A stretch of 64,000 nt of DNA from Sipunculus nudus (Eukaryota; Annelida; Sipuncula; Golfingiida; Sipunculidae): contig CM049317.1 of NCBI GenBank assembly GCA_026874595.1, positions 26,686,401 through 26,750,400 on the forward strand, written 5' to 3'. The notes below the pieces were generated by a model, which did no database searches, was not told the origin of the DNA, and saw only the letters and a program-made list of their open reading frames with translations. Made by a program: the position numbers and the translations under genes. The number at the start of each line of letters is the position of its first letter. Within the stretch, counting starts at the first letter, position 1. This document shows, one piece after another, positions 1-11,180 of the stretch.

Positions 1-574
1 ACACAATTTGTGTTCCTGATTAAAAAAAAAAATGATTATGCTACTTTGGTAATTATGATGATATCAGTGATCTCGAGTTTTTTGTGAATTTTTTTTTATG
101 TACAAAAGACATATGTTTTGTAATATGGCACCTTCATATCAGTAAGGAATGATACTGGGAGAACAAAATCATGCAAGAAATAAGCAGGTAAGAAACTGGT
201 TCCTTCATTGGTAAATGAGCTTGTTCCTCCGTAATTTGCATATACGGCTCCAAAAGATATCCGACCATGTACTGCCCAGAAAATTAGACTGTCGTGAGCC
301 TTCTTAATCAGACAGCTTGGTTATCTGATAACTATCCTATTTATTTTTTTTTCCACTCTTAATTATCAGCATGGAAGTCCAAAAAGAACATGTATTAATG
401 GGAAATTTCACAATGGACATAAAGACGGGTTTACCAGATTTAAGGCTTTAAAGGAACCTTATTATCAATGTGAAAGGCCCTCTGGCTGATATTTAATTTA
501 TTTTATTATAAATAAAAAGTGTCTGATTTAGTTCACTTTTCGTAAATTTTACATTGTAAACATCTGCTACTTAC
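1..574. other. Left-edge intron sequence, no feature supported
   Basis: AT-rich sequence downstream of exon 8 on the minus strand, with poly-A/T runs. The rest of the SRCR domain is not convincingly present; see the rejected minus-strand frame at 130-300. Confidence 0.6.
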
Positions 575-634
575 CGAATGGTTTAACTTCGATCCGCCCA
601 GTGCCTTCGACATTACCACCAACCATACGAACAT
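575..634 (-). CDS. Exon 8: first part of an SRCR domain
   Basis: Acceptor TGTAG and donor GTAAGT bound 60 nt. Joined in phase 1 to exon 7 it reads DVRMVGGNVEGTGRIEVKPF, the classic opening of an SRCR (scavenger receptor cysteine-rich) domain, whose consensus is V-R-L-x-G-G followed by G-R-[VI]-E-V. SRCR domains often begin at a phase-1 intron and are commonly split after this strand, so the next exon (normally starting W-G-T-[VI]-C) should lie to the left, outside the window. Confidence 0.85.
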
Positions 635-1402
635 CTACACAAAAAGCACAATAACATTATAATCCGTAAACATGATTCTAATAAAAAAATACATATTAAC
701 CAATTCATTGAAACTGATACTGTGACAGATGTTTATTTCACAATTTGCCACCTGACAAATTCATTGTTTGAGGGCCTCTTCCTGAAACCTGATTTGTAAA
801 ATTAGTACTAAGCAGGATTCTTACAATGCGTAGCCTTATCTATTTACAAGCTGACTGTAAACATGGTACACTCGCCCATGTTTACAAGAATAAACAAAAA
901 ATAACTGAAGGTATATGGTTATATATATGTGTGTGTGTGCGTGTGTGTGTTCGGAAGCTGAAACGTTACAAGTTGCAAAACGCCTTTTGCAAAACTCTCG
1001 TTCGTCCGACATGCCGTCCGTTTGTCCTTATTGAGTGCATCTGAGGGCGTCCTACATATAACAGACACATGGATTTAAACATAATGGTCTACCATGATCA
1101 AGTTTGACCGGCATTTCCTGGTATATTTTTAATGAAACATTAAATGAATTATCTTCATTTTAAACAAATAGATATCGGAATATGCACCTTTAAATAAAGA
1201 AAATCCCTTGAACTTTTCATAATAAATATGCCAAAAAGCAGTGGCTGTCCTTTTTTGTTTATAAATATGCATGATATTATTTCATGTGAAGGCCGCCGAT
1301 CGTAACCCAAACACGTTCTACAGAGCGTCTGGCGGTATATTTAGTAAACCTAATTCTGTAAATAAGAAAAGACACTTCACATGCTCTCGACAATTGCATA
1401 TA

Positions 1403-1557
1403 GTCACATTTCATACATGCATGTATATACGTATTTATGCATGGATGGTTGTATAGTTACATTCCATACATGTGTGTGTATACGTATGTATGCACGAATG
1501 TGAATAGTCACATTTCATACTTGTATGTATATAGGTACATATGCACGGATGTGTGTG
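1403..1557. repeat. Short tandem repeat, about three units of about 52 bp
   Basis: Units begin GT[CT]ACATT[TC]CATAC near 1403, 1456 and 1507, each followed by a TATGTATATACGTA-like tract and a GCA[CT]G[GA]ATG segment. It lies in intron 7. Confidence 0.7.
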
Positions 1558-1989
1558 AATGCAATGTGTGTTTAAGAATCTAAACTATTTATTTTATTAC
1601 ATCCAAATACAGAACATTGAACTTTAGCTTAGAGTACTGCAAGTTCATATATGCTAATACATGGCTTATTAGGCAGGAACATACTCGAAACTTTCGGCTA
1701 TATTGTTGTAATGATCCTCCTCTTAGACAGATGGTGATGTAAAACTTTCCTTATCTTACACTGCCTACCTTAATGGCCGGCATGGTATCTACGAATTTAC
1801 AAATCAAAGTAGCCTACGGCATGTGGTACCAGTGGTATTCACCACTGGCGAACTTGGGATTGAGTAACCCCATATGTGCCACTTGGAGTAACCTGCCTAT
1901 CATAATGCAGCATTCTCAGAAAAGGCGTGTCAGCTTAACTTGCCATCAAAGTCCGATAAGCGTTTTCCTGAGCCCCCTCTCCGCCCCAG

Positions 1990-2530
1990 ATTGACGTCTT
2001 ACAACCGCCCTTAAACTGCGATGAGCGCATGCAGGTGGTCCTCCGACGAAACGGTGTGGACCAAGATATCGCCGATATAAGTTAAGACATTTTGGATTCC
2101 AGCCAGGACCTTCCGTGTCATTCGGGTGAATACAGCGCCTGTCGTCAGTAGTCAAATTGGCAGCAGACGTCTATGATAGTGACTATCTGGTGTCACAAAT
2201 GCCAATTATCAAGTGAAGAGGTATCGACAGGTATTTCCACTAATCCTTTCTTCAGGTGTATTTTTGTAAAATATTTACTGCGATAGAGCTCTGAGAATAA
2301 AACCTCTGGATTTGGTATGAGGTCTGAGTCAAGGACAACCAATTTGTTGAGCCGCATATAGACTATCACCAAACAAATCTTATCGTACAACAAACATGGC
2401 GCAGCGAATCGTTAGTCCGATTTCTCTGTGAAGATAAGCGTTAGCATACCGTCTATCTCGCGGCGAATCGTCTTTCGCCTAGCCAGAGGTACCGGATATG
2501 GCTTTGACCCTAGTGAGTGAGCTATCTCTC
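1990..2530 (-). pseudogene. Ty3/gypsy LTR-retrotransposon reverse transcriptase relic
   Basis: Minus-strand frames carry pieces of a gypsy-type pol in order: SKPYPVPLARRKTIRREIDG near 2445-2530; the RT stretch with LNKLVVLDSDLIPNPEVLF and YFTKIHLKKG near 2200-2370; then KVLAGIQNV-LTYIGDILVH and DHLHALIAV near 2000-2130. The last covers the block that normally holds the Y-x-D-D active site; here it reads YIGD. Frameshifts and stops separate the pieces, so it is dead. It sits inside intron 7. The weaker resemblance at 1770-1990 is not claimed. Confidence 0.75.
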
Positions 2531-4024
2531 GCATTCTGCCATATAGGTGCGGTTAGATAAATCGTACACATCTCACTAAATTGACCAAGGATTACGCGTA
2601 CCGCTAAAGCGTGTGGTTCTCGGAGCAGCTCCTCAAAAAATTACCTGGCCAACGCACTCGCTCTGTATGAAAATAGGCTTTTGGACAACAGCCTCTCCAC
2701 CGTTGGCTTTAACCAAGTGATATTCCTCCCAGAATGACATAATAGTTATATACATCATCTTCTCCGCGGGTTAATTTACTCACCGCAGTGAGAATATATT
2801 GCGGCTATGGTTAGTATGCTACTACTTATGAAAAGTAATATGAAAGTTTTTTTTTGCCTTTCCATTGGCTTTTGCTCGGTAGTCTAGGTCACTGACCTTA
2901 ACCACGACCAAACTGCTGTATTGGTTGATCAACTGCACTAATATTTTGTTGCAATCAGTCGGCAACGACAAAACGTCGCTGAACCACTGGCCTCTCCCGT
3001 AGAGACACTCATCTCAGACTGCGTTTTATCCTCCTTACCGTATACTCTGGGGTAGGAACCAAAATCTTTCTCACTGTGCCCGTCATTATTTCTATCATAT
3101 ACTGCATTAATCTACAACTATATTATCCAAACTGGAATATGAACATAGGTCTAGCGGCACAAATAGTCCCCGCAACATGTCAAACGAGGAAACTGTGGCA
3201 TAAGTTATTACCAATTTCTCCCAGATCTTGGCAAGAACACTTATTTAGATAAGAAAAGGTAAACGCCAGTCCAAAAACAATTCTATTCAATATAGTTTTC
3301 ATCGAATTTGAATAGCTCAAAGGAATCCTTGCATGTGAATTGATGGATAAACTGTTCTTCATGACTGCATTCTCTGTAGGAAAGTAAAAAAAGGCCATTC
3401 TTGAAAATTTATGAAAACTGAGGTGGTGCAACCCCTTGGTTATAATCATATTTAAAATTTGAAGGGTAAGTAGTAGGGGTTTAGGAGATATGTGTAAAAA
3501 ATGGGGTTTGGCGGACCGACCAAAGGAAGGCACGCGTAAAGACGCAAACCATTTCAGTAGTCTTCCTCACATACTCCGATAGAATAATAAAGGAAGTCCC
3601 TGAAATAGGCTCAAGTGATACCCATTGAACAATTACCTGTGTGCGGGTACATTCCAGTTAGCGTTTTGTTTCTATACGACCATCTGTGACGGAACGGATT
3701 AGTGTGCACCCGTCGTCATTTCTTTGCTCAGTCTATCTGTCTGTCTGTCCGACGTTCGAATGAGCATTGTTTTTTTACCAGCATGTTATTCTCTTAAAGG
3801 GAGAGGCGGAGCCATGCTTTTATATCTAAAATTACATGTGCATCCCTTAATATACACAATGTTAATTATTGACAAAATCCCAAATTTACTCACAGTTTAT
3901 TAAATGTATGTTAGAATCATGCACCAATTTAAAAGTTTGACAGCGCTTGTTAATAATTAATGATTAATTGTTAATCCCAAATTCTGGGTTTACTATACAC
4001 GTGTGCTAGAAAGTGTTGACCTAC
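2531..4024. other. Rest of intron 7, no further feature
   Basis: No coding signal beyond short chance frames. A 117-codon minus frame at 3180-3533 has no recognisable motif and no convincing splice context. Confidence 0.5.
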
Positions 4025-4843
4025 CTGTAGGTGGAGGTCGCGGGTCAGTTCCCCTAACCAGTGGTGACTGGTCATCTCCCAGAGGCCACCTATTATCTGC
4101 CAAATTCTTGCACCAAATACACTGCCATGAACCCATCCACAATTTCCAGAACTCAAAATACTCGGCCTTGAAGGTGACAAGGAGTCGCATGAATTTCCGG
4201 TATCCATACACATTTAATTCATTTCTTGTAGATTCATCATCCCTGGGGCGCGAAGGGTCGAATCTTATGTAAAAGCTGCTGAACAGTTTTGCCCGCACCA
4301 CTATCAGGGACAACTGGGGAACGTTTGAGTATATCTCAAACACGCCTTTGTAGAAGTCCACGTAAGCTTTTGCAATGACAAAACACCCAGCTTCAATATC
4401 AAACATTTTTAACAGCGATGCCAGCGGTGGGAAATTCTTCCCTATCATGTCCAATATGTCACTGACCACAGGTATGCATAGTTTGACAACAATTTCAATC
4501 CATGGTAGACCATTTGTCCAGTCGAATGTCAGCTCAAGGGCCAACACTTTGAAAAACACGCATGTGAAAGTCTGCACGGGGATGTCTTTATGGATGATTA
4601 TACCACACCCGACGTGTTTACCAAACTCGGCTAAAGGTATGTCAAAAACATCAGGCCGTTCAAAGCGCTTAACACGACGATGGGGGGTTGTCAGATTCTC
4701 CATTTTCTGTAGCGCTTCCTGGTAGGTAACATTCCCCGGAGTCATCAACTCCTGGTCTTCCCCACTAAACTCTGTTTCAGCGACTTGTTCCATCTGCTCT
4801 CCTTCGTTCAACTGTTTCTTCAGTTCCAGAGCCATTACTTCAC
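4025..4843 (-). CDS. Exon 7: large exon with RVKR site and unrecognised cysteine-containing domain
   Basis: The acceptor AACAACAG is preceded by a branch-like CTAAC but only a weak pyrimidine tract. It is the one tested that keeps the frame (G296-EVMALELKKQL). The 819-nt exon encodes residues 296-568. An acidic helical stretch with sequons N333 and N345 leads to RRVKR at 351-355, a furin-type site. The region 356-540 starts FERPDVFDIPLAEFGKHVGC and is rich in hydrophobic and aromatic residues, with cysteines at 375, 390, 418, 449, 537 and 540. A linker with PRPPPT closes the exon. The donor CTACAG/GTAGGT at 4024 ends it in phase 1; reading on gives a stop within 13 codons. No family could be named for 356-540. 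Confidence 0.85.
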
Positions 4844-5204
4844 CTGTTGTTAGATCAACCTCAATAATTCCAGTAGAGACATGTAAAATAGTTACGCTTT
4901 GCAATGATTATGTACAACTATTACAAAACAGAAATTGCCGGATAAATGAAAGAGAAAACGTAAGAAACAAAGACTTCCTGTCATACGACAGTCACGGATC
5001 TCCACCAATGTCCCATCCCCGGGTTTTCCCCTATTGCTATATGATCTTCTGGAAATCGTACCGCTAATAAAAACACCATTTCCATGGCGACGGAATAATG
5101 CATCGCTTTCATGCAAGAATTTTTCCCGATATAGAAGACACCCTTACGAACTATCGATCATATATTAAGTTACATATTTTAACAACAGATTGGTAAACAC
5201 TCAC

Positions 5205-5372
5205 CAATATCATTGCCAAAAGATAAAGCAGCTCTCTTGGCAAGGTGACCACAGTTGGTTCTGTTGTCACACAGACAGTTCATGTAATCTAAAGTATCAG
5301 CAGCAAATTCCGCAGCGGCGTGGCTGGCTCTTCTGATCCGACTTGGTTCTGAATCACACATACTGTGGTTAC
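5205..5372 (-). CDS. Exon 6: cysteine cluster and RIRR motif
   Basis: Two acceptors are possible. AATAAG ending at 5373 keeps the frame from exon 5 (residues G240-NHSMCDSEP), while CACAG ending at 5363 would shift into an early stop, so 5372 was chosen. Features are RIRR at 251-254, an alanine-rich helix and a tight cysteine group at 245, 272, 274 and 280 (MNCLCDNRTNCGHLAKR) with a sequon at N276. The donor is GGTGAGTG, phase 1. Confidence 0.82.
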
Positions 5373-5649
5373 CTTATTGTACGCAATGGTGTAAATTCGT
5401 GATTGGAAAATGAGTATAAATAAGTTGCTCCACATACTGATATAAATAAGGGGGGGGGGTTTATTCGCTTAAACAGATTAGTTAAAACACTTCTTAAAAC
5501 TTGTTTCAATAATCTGCAACCTATCCTATGCACAGCATTGGAACCGGTTCATACACACACATTTAGTATTCTAAAATATGACGTAATCGCCGCTGATATG
5601 TAAACTTTGGCACAGGTCGTAATATAATGACTGAAGCAGAAATGAGACA

Positions 5650-6530
5650 GGTATCGTGAGTTAATATATAGATTATGGGTAGTCGACAAGCGACTACGTA
5701 TATCCGCCGAAACCAGAGTGGGACGCGTGAAGTGAGGCATGGATTGAGTGGCAAGGGGAAATAGAGAGAGGAGTGTTGCATATTAGCATTGACGTCTCTA
5801 GCCTAAATGTGTATGGAGGAGGCGCCACCTGTCACGAAATCCAGAAAGTTATCCAAGTGGTGTACAATTGTAAAATTTTAGGCAGATAAGTCAAACCACT
5901 GCCATGATATGAGTGATTTTATCCCATGGCAGACACCACCAGTTTTGCGAATGACAAAGAGCTATGTGAGATCTATACACATGCAAAATTCCATGTGGAT
6001 ACGTCAAACCAGTCTTGAGATATAAGCCTAGAGGTCTACAGCCTGACCGTGAAAGTAGGTGGCACCACCTGTCAAAAATCGAGAAAACCATTCAAGATGT
6101 ATATACATGCAAAATATAAGGCAGATAAGTCAAACCACTGCCAAGAAACGAGAGATTTTGTCCCAAGGCAGACAAACAGACGGACTCTGTGCGAAAATGG
6201 TTGCATGAGGCGCCACCAGTTTTGCGTATGATAAAGAGCTATGTGACATGTATACACACGCAAAATGTCAGAAGCATACGTCAAACCAGTCCTGAGATAT
6301 AAGCCTGGATGTCTGCAGCCTGGACGTGAATGTAGGTGGCGCCACCTGTCATAAAATCCTGAAAGCTATCCAGGATGAATATACGTGCAAAATTTCAGGT
6401 GGATAAGTCAATTCTCTGCTGAGATATGCGTCATTTTATCACAAGGCAGAGGAACAGATGGACGCTGTGTAAAAAATGGTTGCAAGTAGCGCAAGCCTTT
6501 TTTTGAATGTTATGAAGCATCAAGGGCTAC
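5650..6530. repeat. Helitron-like dispersed repeat, copy 1, with internal tandem units of about 285 bp
   Basis: Begins with the hairpin GTAGTCG-ACAAG-CGACTAC at about 5676-5695, then alternating boxes GGTGGCGCCACCTGTCA and GGCGCCACCAGTTTTGCG spaced to make units of about 285 bp. The same order, including the hairpin, recurs at 56269-57430. Read on the minus strand, the hairpin followed by about ten bases and then CTAT here (CTAG in copy 2) resembles a Helitron 3' end (hairpin plus CTRR). The far end may extend to about 7880, where blocks shared with 57220-57380 appear. There is no replicase gene, so any Helitron assignment is non-autonomous and tentative. Confidence 0.55.
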
Positions 6531-8220
6531 ATTTGTGCATTTTTTGCTTGCCGGAAATCTTTGATTTTCTGTCTTTCTGTCCTAAAATGCACAGTTTTGC
6601 AGGGAACGCTTTCAAACTTACAAAGTTGATGTAGAACCAGAAGTCCCCGGAGCCTATTGATTTTTGTCATGATCGATCAAAGGTCAGGGTCACGGTCATC
6701 AAAAGTTTGCAATACGGTTTTTCCTTCATATCTTTGTCACTATTAGTCGCATCTACTTCAACTGTAGCTCATTTTATCGTCATTCCAAGGCCTTTATTCT
6801 GGTGTATAGCTGTTTCAAATTTGCGGTAACCATGGTTACGCATTTTGGGGAAAAAGTCATGATATTCGAAAATAAGGGGTCTTATTTTTCTAACTTTGTC
6901 AATTTTAAAGCTACGGAAGTCTGTTTTTTTGCATCAGGTAGCATTCAAGTAGTATTATTTGATTATTCTAAAAGTCTTGCAATATCTCGTACAATATCAC
7001 GTCAAACGAGATATTTCGAGATATCGCTTAGTGATGGCCTTGATTTCACAAGTATGCAGGAATCATTTTTGAAAGTTATATATCTGATTTCTTAACCTAA
7101 TATCTCGAAATAGATTTTCCATTTTCCGGATATGGCCACAGTATGTCTGTCCGTTTGTCAGTTCTCCTCAAATTCGCCTGATTGCTTGTTCTTGCATCTC
7201 AAATATAGCATTCTACAAGCCACAGTTTTGCAGGAACCCTTTTGAAACTGGTACATCTTATGCCAAACAAAAGGAATTTTTCAGTTTCGGGATATGGCCA
7301 CCATGTGGTGCTGTACTAGAACCACTACAACGTATCATTTATTTGCCATATCTTCAAACCTGTGAACCTTATCTGCATAAACTATAATTATTTTGTTTCT
7401 TAATACCTTTTTCATATGATAATCTAGTCACCTGTTAGCTCAGATTGTCAGTATGTCTGTCCAATTGTCGGTTGTTGTAAGCTCTCTCTGCTTTCATGAT
7501 CTTATTTGTGATATATAGCGTTCAACAGAACACAACGTCTCAGCAATCGCTCTGAAAGTCACTGAACTGATAGAAAACCGACAGTTTGTTCTTCTTGTCC
7601 GTCTGTCTATCATTACAATTTCCGGCAAGCGTTCGACCCATGGTCGTCTAGTTTCCTGATTGGTCCGACGAGTCCGAAGATATGTGGGTTAATGTGTCAA
7701 AACATACGCACAGATGGACGTACTGGAGAGAAGAATGGTCAGAGGTCAACGCGAAATATTTTAGCCGCAGCTTTCATGTGACCCGATAATCGTGTAAAGT
7801 TTCGGAAAGATCAGTACAGTGGTCTCAGAGTTCTATTCCGAAAACGAACTGGGCAGTGATCGCGGCGGAACACGGCGGAACCACAGAAAACCATATAGTA
7901 TGATGGTTATGCTTACCAGTGATTAAAGCATATCCTCTGCTGCCTGTCATGCGATTTATACGATTCACGATACTCCCTGACCTTTCTTCTCTATTACTTT
8001 TAGGACACCAAAATTAATATTTTTTTTAAATATTTAACTCATAAAATCAACAGACCTTATGAATGTGAAAACGGGTCTAACATTGGTGAGCTTTCATATT
8101 AATGCTTGCCAAATTATTTGACCGTTTCTTGTAATACGGCCCAATCACAATTAGCTGTGACGGATAATGTCCAAACTGCTTATAACATGTAATGCCGGGA
8201 GACTAAACACGCAGATATCA
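6531..8220. repeat. Diverged repetitive blocks in intron 5
   Basis: Blocks with CTGTCTGTCCG-like tracts, GCAGGGAACGCTTTCAAACTT and an ACTTACA-GTTGA motif recur here and again after 8340. A GGCAAGCG-TCGACC-ATGGTCGTCTA box near 7624 matches boxes at 9631, 9830 and 10004. The 7676-7880 stretch resembles the right part of the Helitron-like copy at 57220-57390. The 97-codon plus frame at 6802 lies in these repeats and is not taken as a gene. Confidence 0.45.
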
Positions 8221-8230
8221 CTGACTATTT

Positions 8231-10335
8231 ACCTCCGCGAGGGATATTATCTTTTGCTGGCATGTATTTGATTGATGCTTGCCGCAAACCTTCGTTTTAA
8301 ACAAGAATGTTGGTCAGTTGCGTGTATCTGTTTGTCTTTTTAATATTCCGTCTGTCTGTCTGCAATTTATAGGTCCAAGTTTGTAGCAATCGCTTTCAAA
8401 CTTACAGTTTATTGACATAAAAAATCCTGAAGCCTAATAATCTTAGACAATATATGTCAAAAGTCTGGGTCATCATTTTTTAAATGATTTTTTGTTCATT
8501 TCATCGTCACGAATAGTGTAGCGGTTTCAACAAAAGCTAATTTGATTTGTCGTCCGGGACCGTTTTTTTTTTTAAATGTAGCTGACTCGAATCTGCTGTT
8601 TCAATGGTTACGTATTTTGAGGAAAACTCGTTGAAAAAACTTTTTTTTGTTTTGCTTTGTTAGAGCTTGGAGCCCCAGTTTTAAAATAATCACTTCAAAA
8701 TTTATACAGTACATGCATATGTTAAATAAAAATATCTTGAAAGAAATGTTCATTTAGGGATATAGACACCAGAGGGAGCTGCGGCTTAAACTATTAAAAT
8801 ATATCCTTTGTGTCCCATAGCTTTAACATAATAAACAATGTCACAACTTTAAATACTGGATCTGAAACTGGGATCAATGGGCTGATTCCTGAATACACTT
8901 GACCTCATTATGAGGTTACCTTTGTGACATATTTTATGCCTATGTTAATTTTTGGTATTTTGACCTTAGCTCTTGTAACCTGCAGAAATCATTTTCAAAC
9001 TGATATATGTTATGTTTTACATAAAATCTCAAACCCAGTTTTTGAATATTGGTATATGATCACCCGGGGGCATGGCAAACAAAACATTACAATATATTAT
9101 TATTGTGCCATATCTCCAAAGTGTAACACGATATTATAATTTTATTGCTGCGAAACCAGAAATAAATGCCTTATTCCTGTATTGATTAGCCTTGTTATGT
9201 CGTGATCATGTTGACCTAATTTAAGAAGAAAAATAAAACACTTGTTAAAATTGGAATATTATTAAATTTCTATCTCTGACGTAGAAGCCAGTTTCCTGCA
9301 ATCCCTTTGAAAATTATACTGTTGTTAGATATCTATTGTCCAGTTAACACGCTTATTTGTTTTATTATTATTTGCATAATTTAGTCATAAATGGCCATGC
9401 TCACATAAACTATAGCTCATTTGACTCGTGTCACTCAGCCACCTAGTCTTGAAGAATAATCTAGCCTTGACCTACTGTTTCTGTACATCCGTCCGTCTGA
9501 TTAAGTCTTCAACTTTTAAAATTCAAAATAGCTTATAAATATATATTTCGACTTTCTCCTAAATATTGATAAATAATATGAACACTTTAACATGTTCATC
9601 CGTCATTCCGTATTCCTTATTCTTTCAACTTCCGGCAAGCGCTCGACCTATGGTCGTCTAAATTGTGAAGTCCTATGCGTATGTTTTATAGGTAGAATTT
9701 TAAGTTCACCAAAACACGTCAATCTCTTATTTCCCTTACAACGTTGTCAATATTGGTCCTATCGTCACAAACTACGGCTCATTTTCTTCCTCCTCGTCAT
9801 TGCATATGTCTCTGACTGTTACCCCGACATTTCCGGCAGGCACTTGACCTCTGGTCGTCAAGTCAGTGATTATTTGTTCTTTCGTGTCCGCTCTACAGGT
9901 CACAATTTTCAACCAATCTCTCTCAAATTTAAAGGTCATCAAACAGATCAAAATAGTATTTCCATCGTTACTTTGTCAATAATGGCCCCATCCACATCAT
10001 TTATGGCAAGCACTCTACCACTGGTCGTCGTAGAGTTTGTATGTTTATTTGTCTCTAAAATATTTCTCAAACAGATTCTAACGAATTTTTATTCAGTGTT
10101 CAGAATAGCTCAGAATAGGAAATATTTATTTAATTTTTAGGGTAATCCAGATAACAATCTGGATCCAGGATTTATTTTAGGAAAAGAGCTGCATTTCTGA
10201 TAATGCCATATCGGGGTAGTGAGAAGCCTTGGTAAGTTTCTTGCCACTAGATGGCATTTAGTGTCAGAGTGTTATAACTTTCAGAGATTGTCCTGCTGTG
10301 TCAAAGAACTGCCTTGGCGGAGGTCTGCTTACTCT
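8231..10335. repeat. Interspersed element with CCTCCGC / GCGGAGG ends and internal tandem blocks
   Basis: Starts ACCTCCGCGAGGG and ends CCTTGGCGGAGGTCTGC, an inverted pair at the termini. The left end style (ACCTCCG, then a stretch on opening a receptor-like TATCTTTT tract) is also seen in a fragment at 22355-22540. Inside are about 190-bp tandem units marked by GGCAAGCGCTCGACC and TGGTCGTC boxes at 9631, 9830 and 10004. The 182-codon plus frame at 9592-10140 crosses these units and is a by-product. Element class not recognised. Confidence 0.45.
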
Positions 10336-10440
10336 TAGTGCTTTTCAATCACTGGTTGCCTTCATTAACTGTTACAATGAATGGTGCCAACATTTGCGTG
10401 TAAACTTTGAATAACATAACGAAGCACAAACAGTGCTCAC

Positions 10441-10667
10441 CGTATTGGTTCCTTTCATGGCAGTACTTGGTCAAATGGGAATTGAATTCTTCAACTTCCT
10501 CTGCGTCCGGTAATTCCGCTTCATCCGACAGAATGCTGCTCTCATCCTCCATCAAAACGCTTCGACCAACACGAAGCCGGCTCCGACAGGTGGCGCCAGG
10601 TCCAATCACCACACCACGCTCCAGACAGATAATTTCCTTCAGTATCTCAGCATCCAGGTCAAACAGT
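10441..10667 (-). CDS. Exon 5: acidic segment with three cysteines
   Basis: The acceptor is a short AT-rich tract ending in TTTAAG; the donor is GGTGAG. The 227-nt exon encodes residues 164-239 plus one base. It starts LFDLDAEILKEIICLERG, has basic residues around RSRLRVGR, and then a strongly acidic stretch (about residues 203-224, including EDESSILSDEAELPDAEEVE). Cysteines are at 178, 191 and 233. It leaves in phase 1, which fits the exon 6 acceptor at 5372. No domain was recognised. Confidence 0.84.
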
Positions 10668-11039
10668 CTTAAATATAAAAAAAAGAACAACAAACCGTTT
10701 ATTTATTATTAAAAATCACGTGGTGTCCTACAACACAATAGCCGACTCGTCTGTATCTATACACTGATTGTTGGAAAATTACAATTGGTTTAAAATAAAC
10801 GTTTCGTATTTTTTCTCAATATAATAATTGGTATTATTGTTCAGGTTCCAACGGTGTTAAAACATAATAACAGCCTTGTTTATTTTAGGACACATATGAC
10901 AATCTTAGTACGTACTTGCCTGTGAATGTATTTAAAGGGACAACGATATGAAATGCATGAGTATTGTTTTATATATTTTTTTTTAATAATTTGACCACCA
11001 AATGATTATCAGTGTGTCATAATTTAAGCAATAACATAC

Positions 11040-11180
11040 CTATCAAGATTTTCCTGCGTCTGTTCATTCTGGAAGTCACGACAAGCCGCACCCATCTCCT
11101 GAACCAGAAAAGGCAGATGTCCTGTAGTCCGACGCACACGGTTAGCAATGTGACTGTCCTCAACCAGGTGGCGACACATG
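11040..11180 (-). CDS. Exon 4: cysteine-containing helical segment with RVRR motif
   Basis: Acceptor TTTACAG and donor GTATGTT bound 141 nt, entering with the last base of Arg117 and leaving in phase 2. The translation has cysteines at about 119 and 150, RVRR at residues 131-134 and a predicted amphipathic helix (HLPFLVQEMGAACRDFQNEQ). The plus-strand frame over the same bases has no comparable splice support and is a shadow. Confidence 0.83.

Noticed and set aside
130-300. Minus-strand frame with ISFGAVYANYGGTSSFT, faintly like the middle of an SRCR domain
   Set aside because: It lacks the expected W-G-T-[VI]-C start and the domain cysteines, and no acceptor keeps the phase from exon 8.
3180-3533. 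117-codon minus-strand frame in intron 7
   Set aside because: No motif, low-complexity composition and no phase-compatible splice pair between exons 7 and 8.
3993-4024. Stop codon downstream of exon 7 (a 303-codon open frame) as the end of the gene
   Set aside because: A CAG/GTAGGT donor at 4024 lies before the stop, and joining it to 634 gives an exact SRCR opening in phase.
9592-10140. 182-codon plus-strand frame
   Set aside because: It crosses roughly 190-bp tandem repeat units and has no recognisable protein motif.
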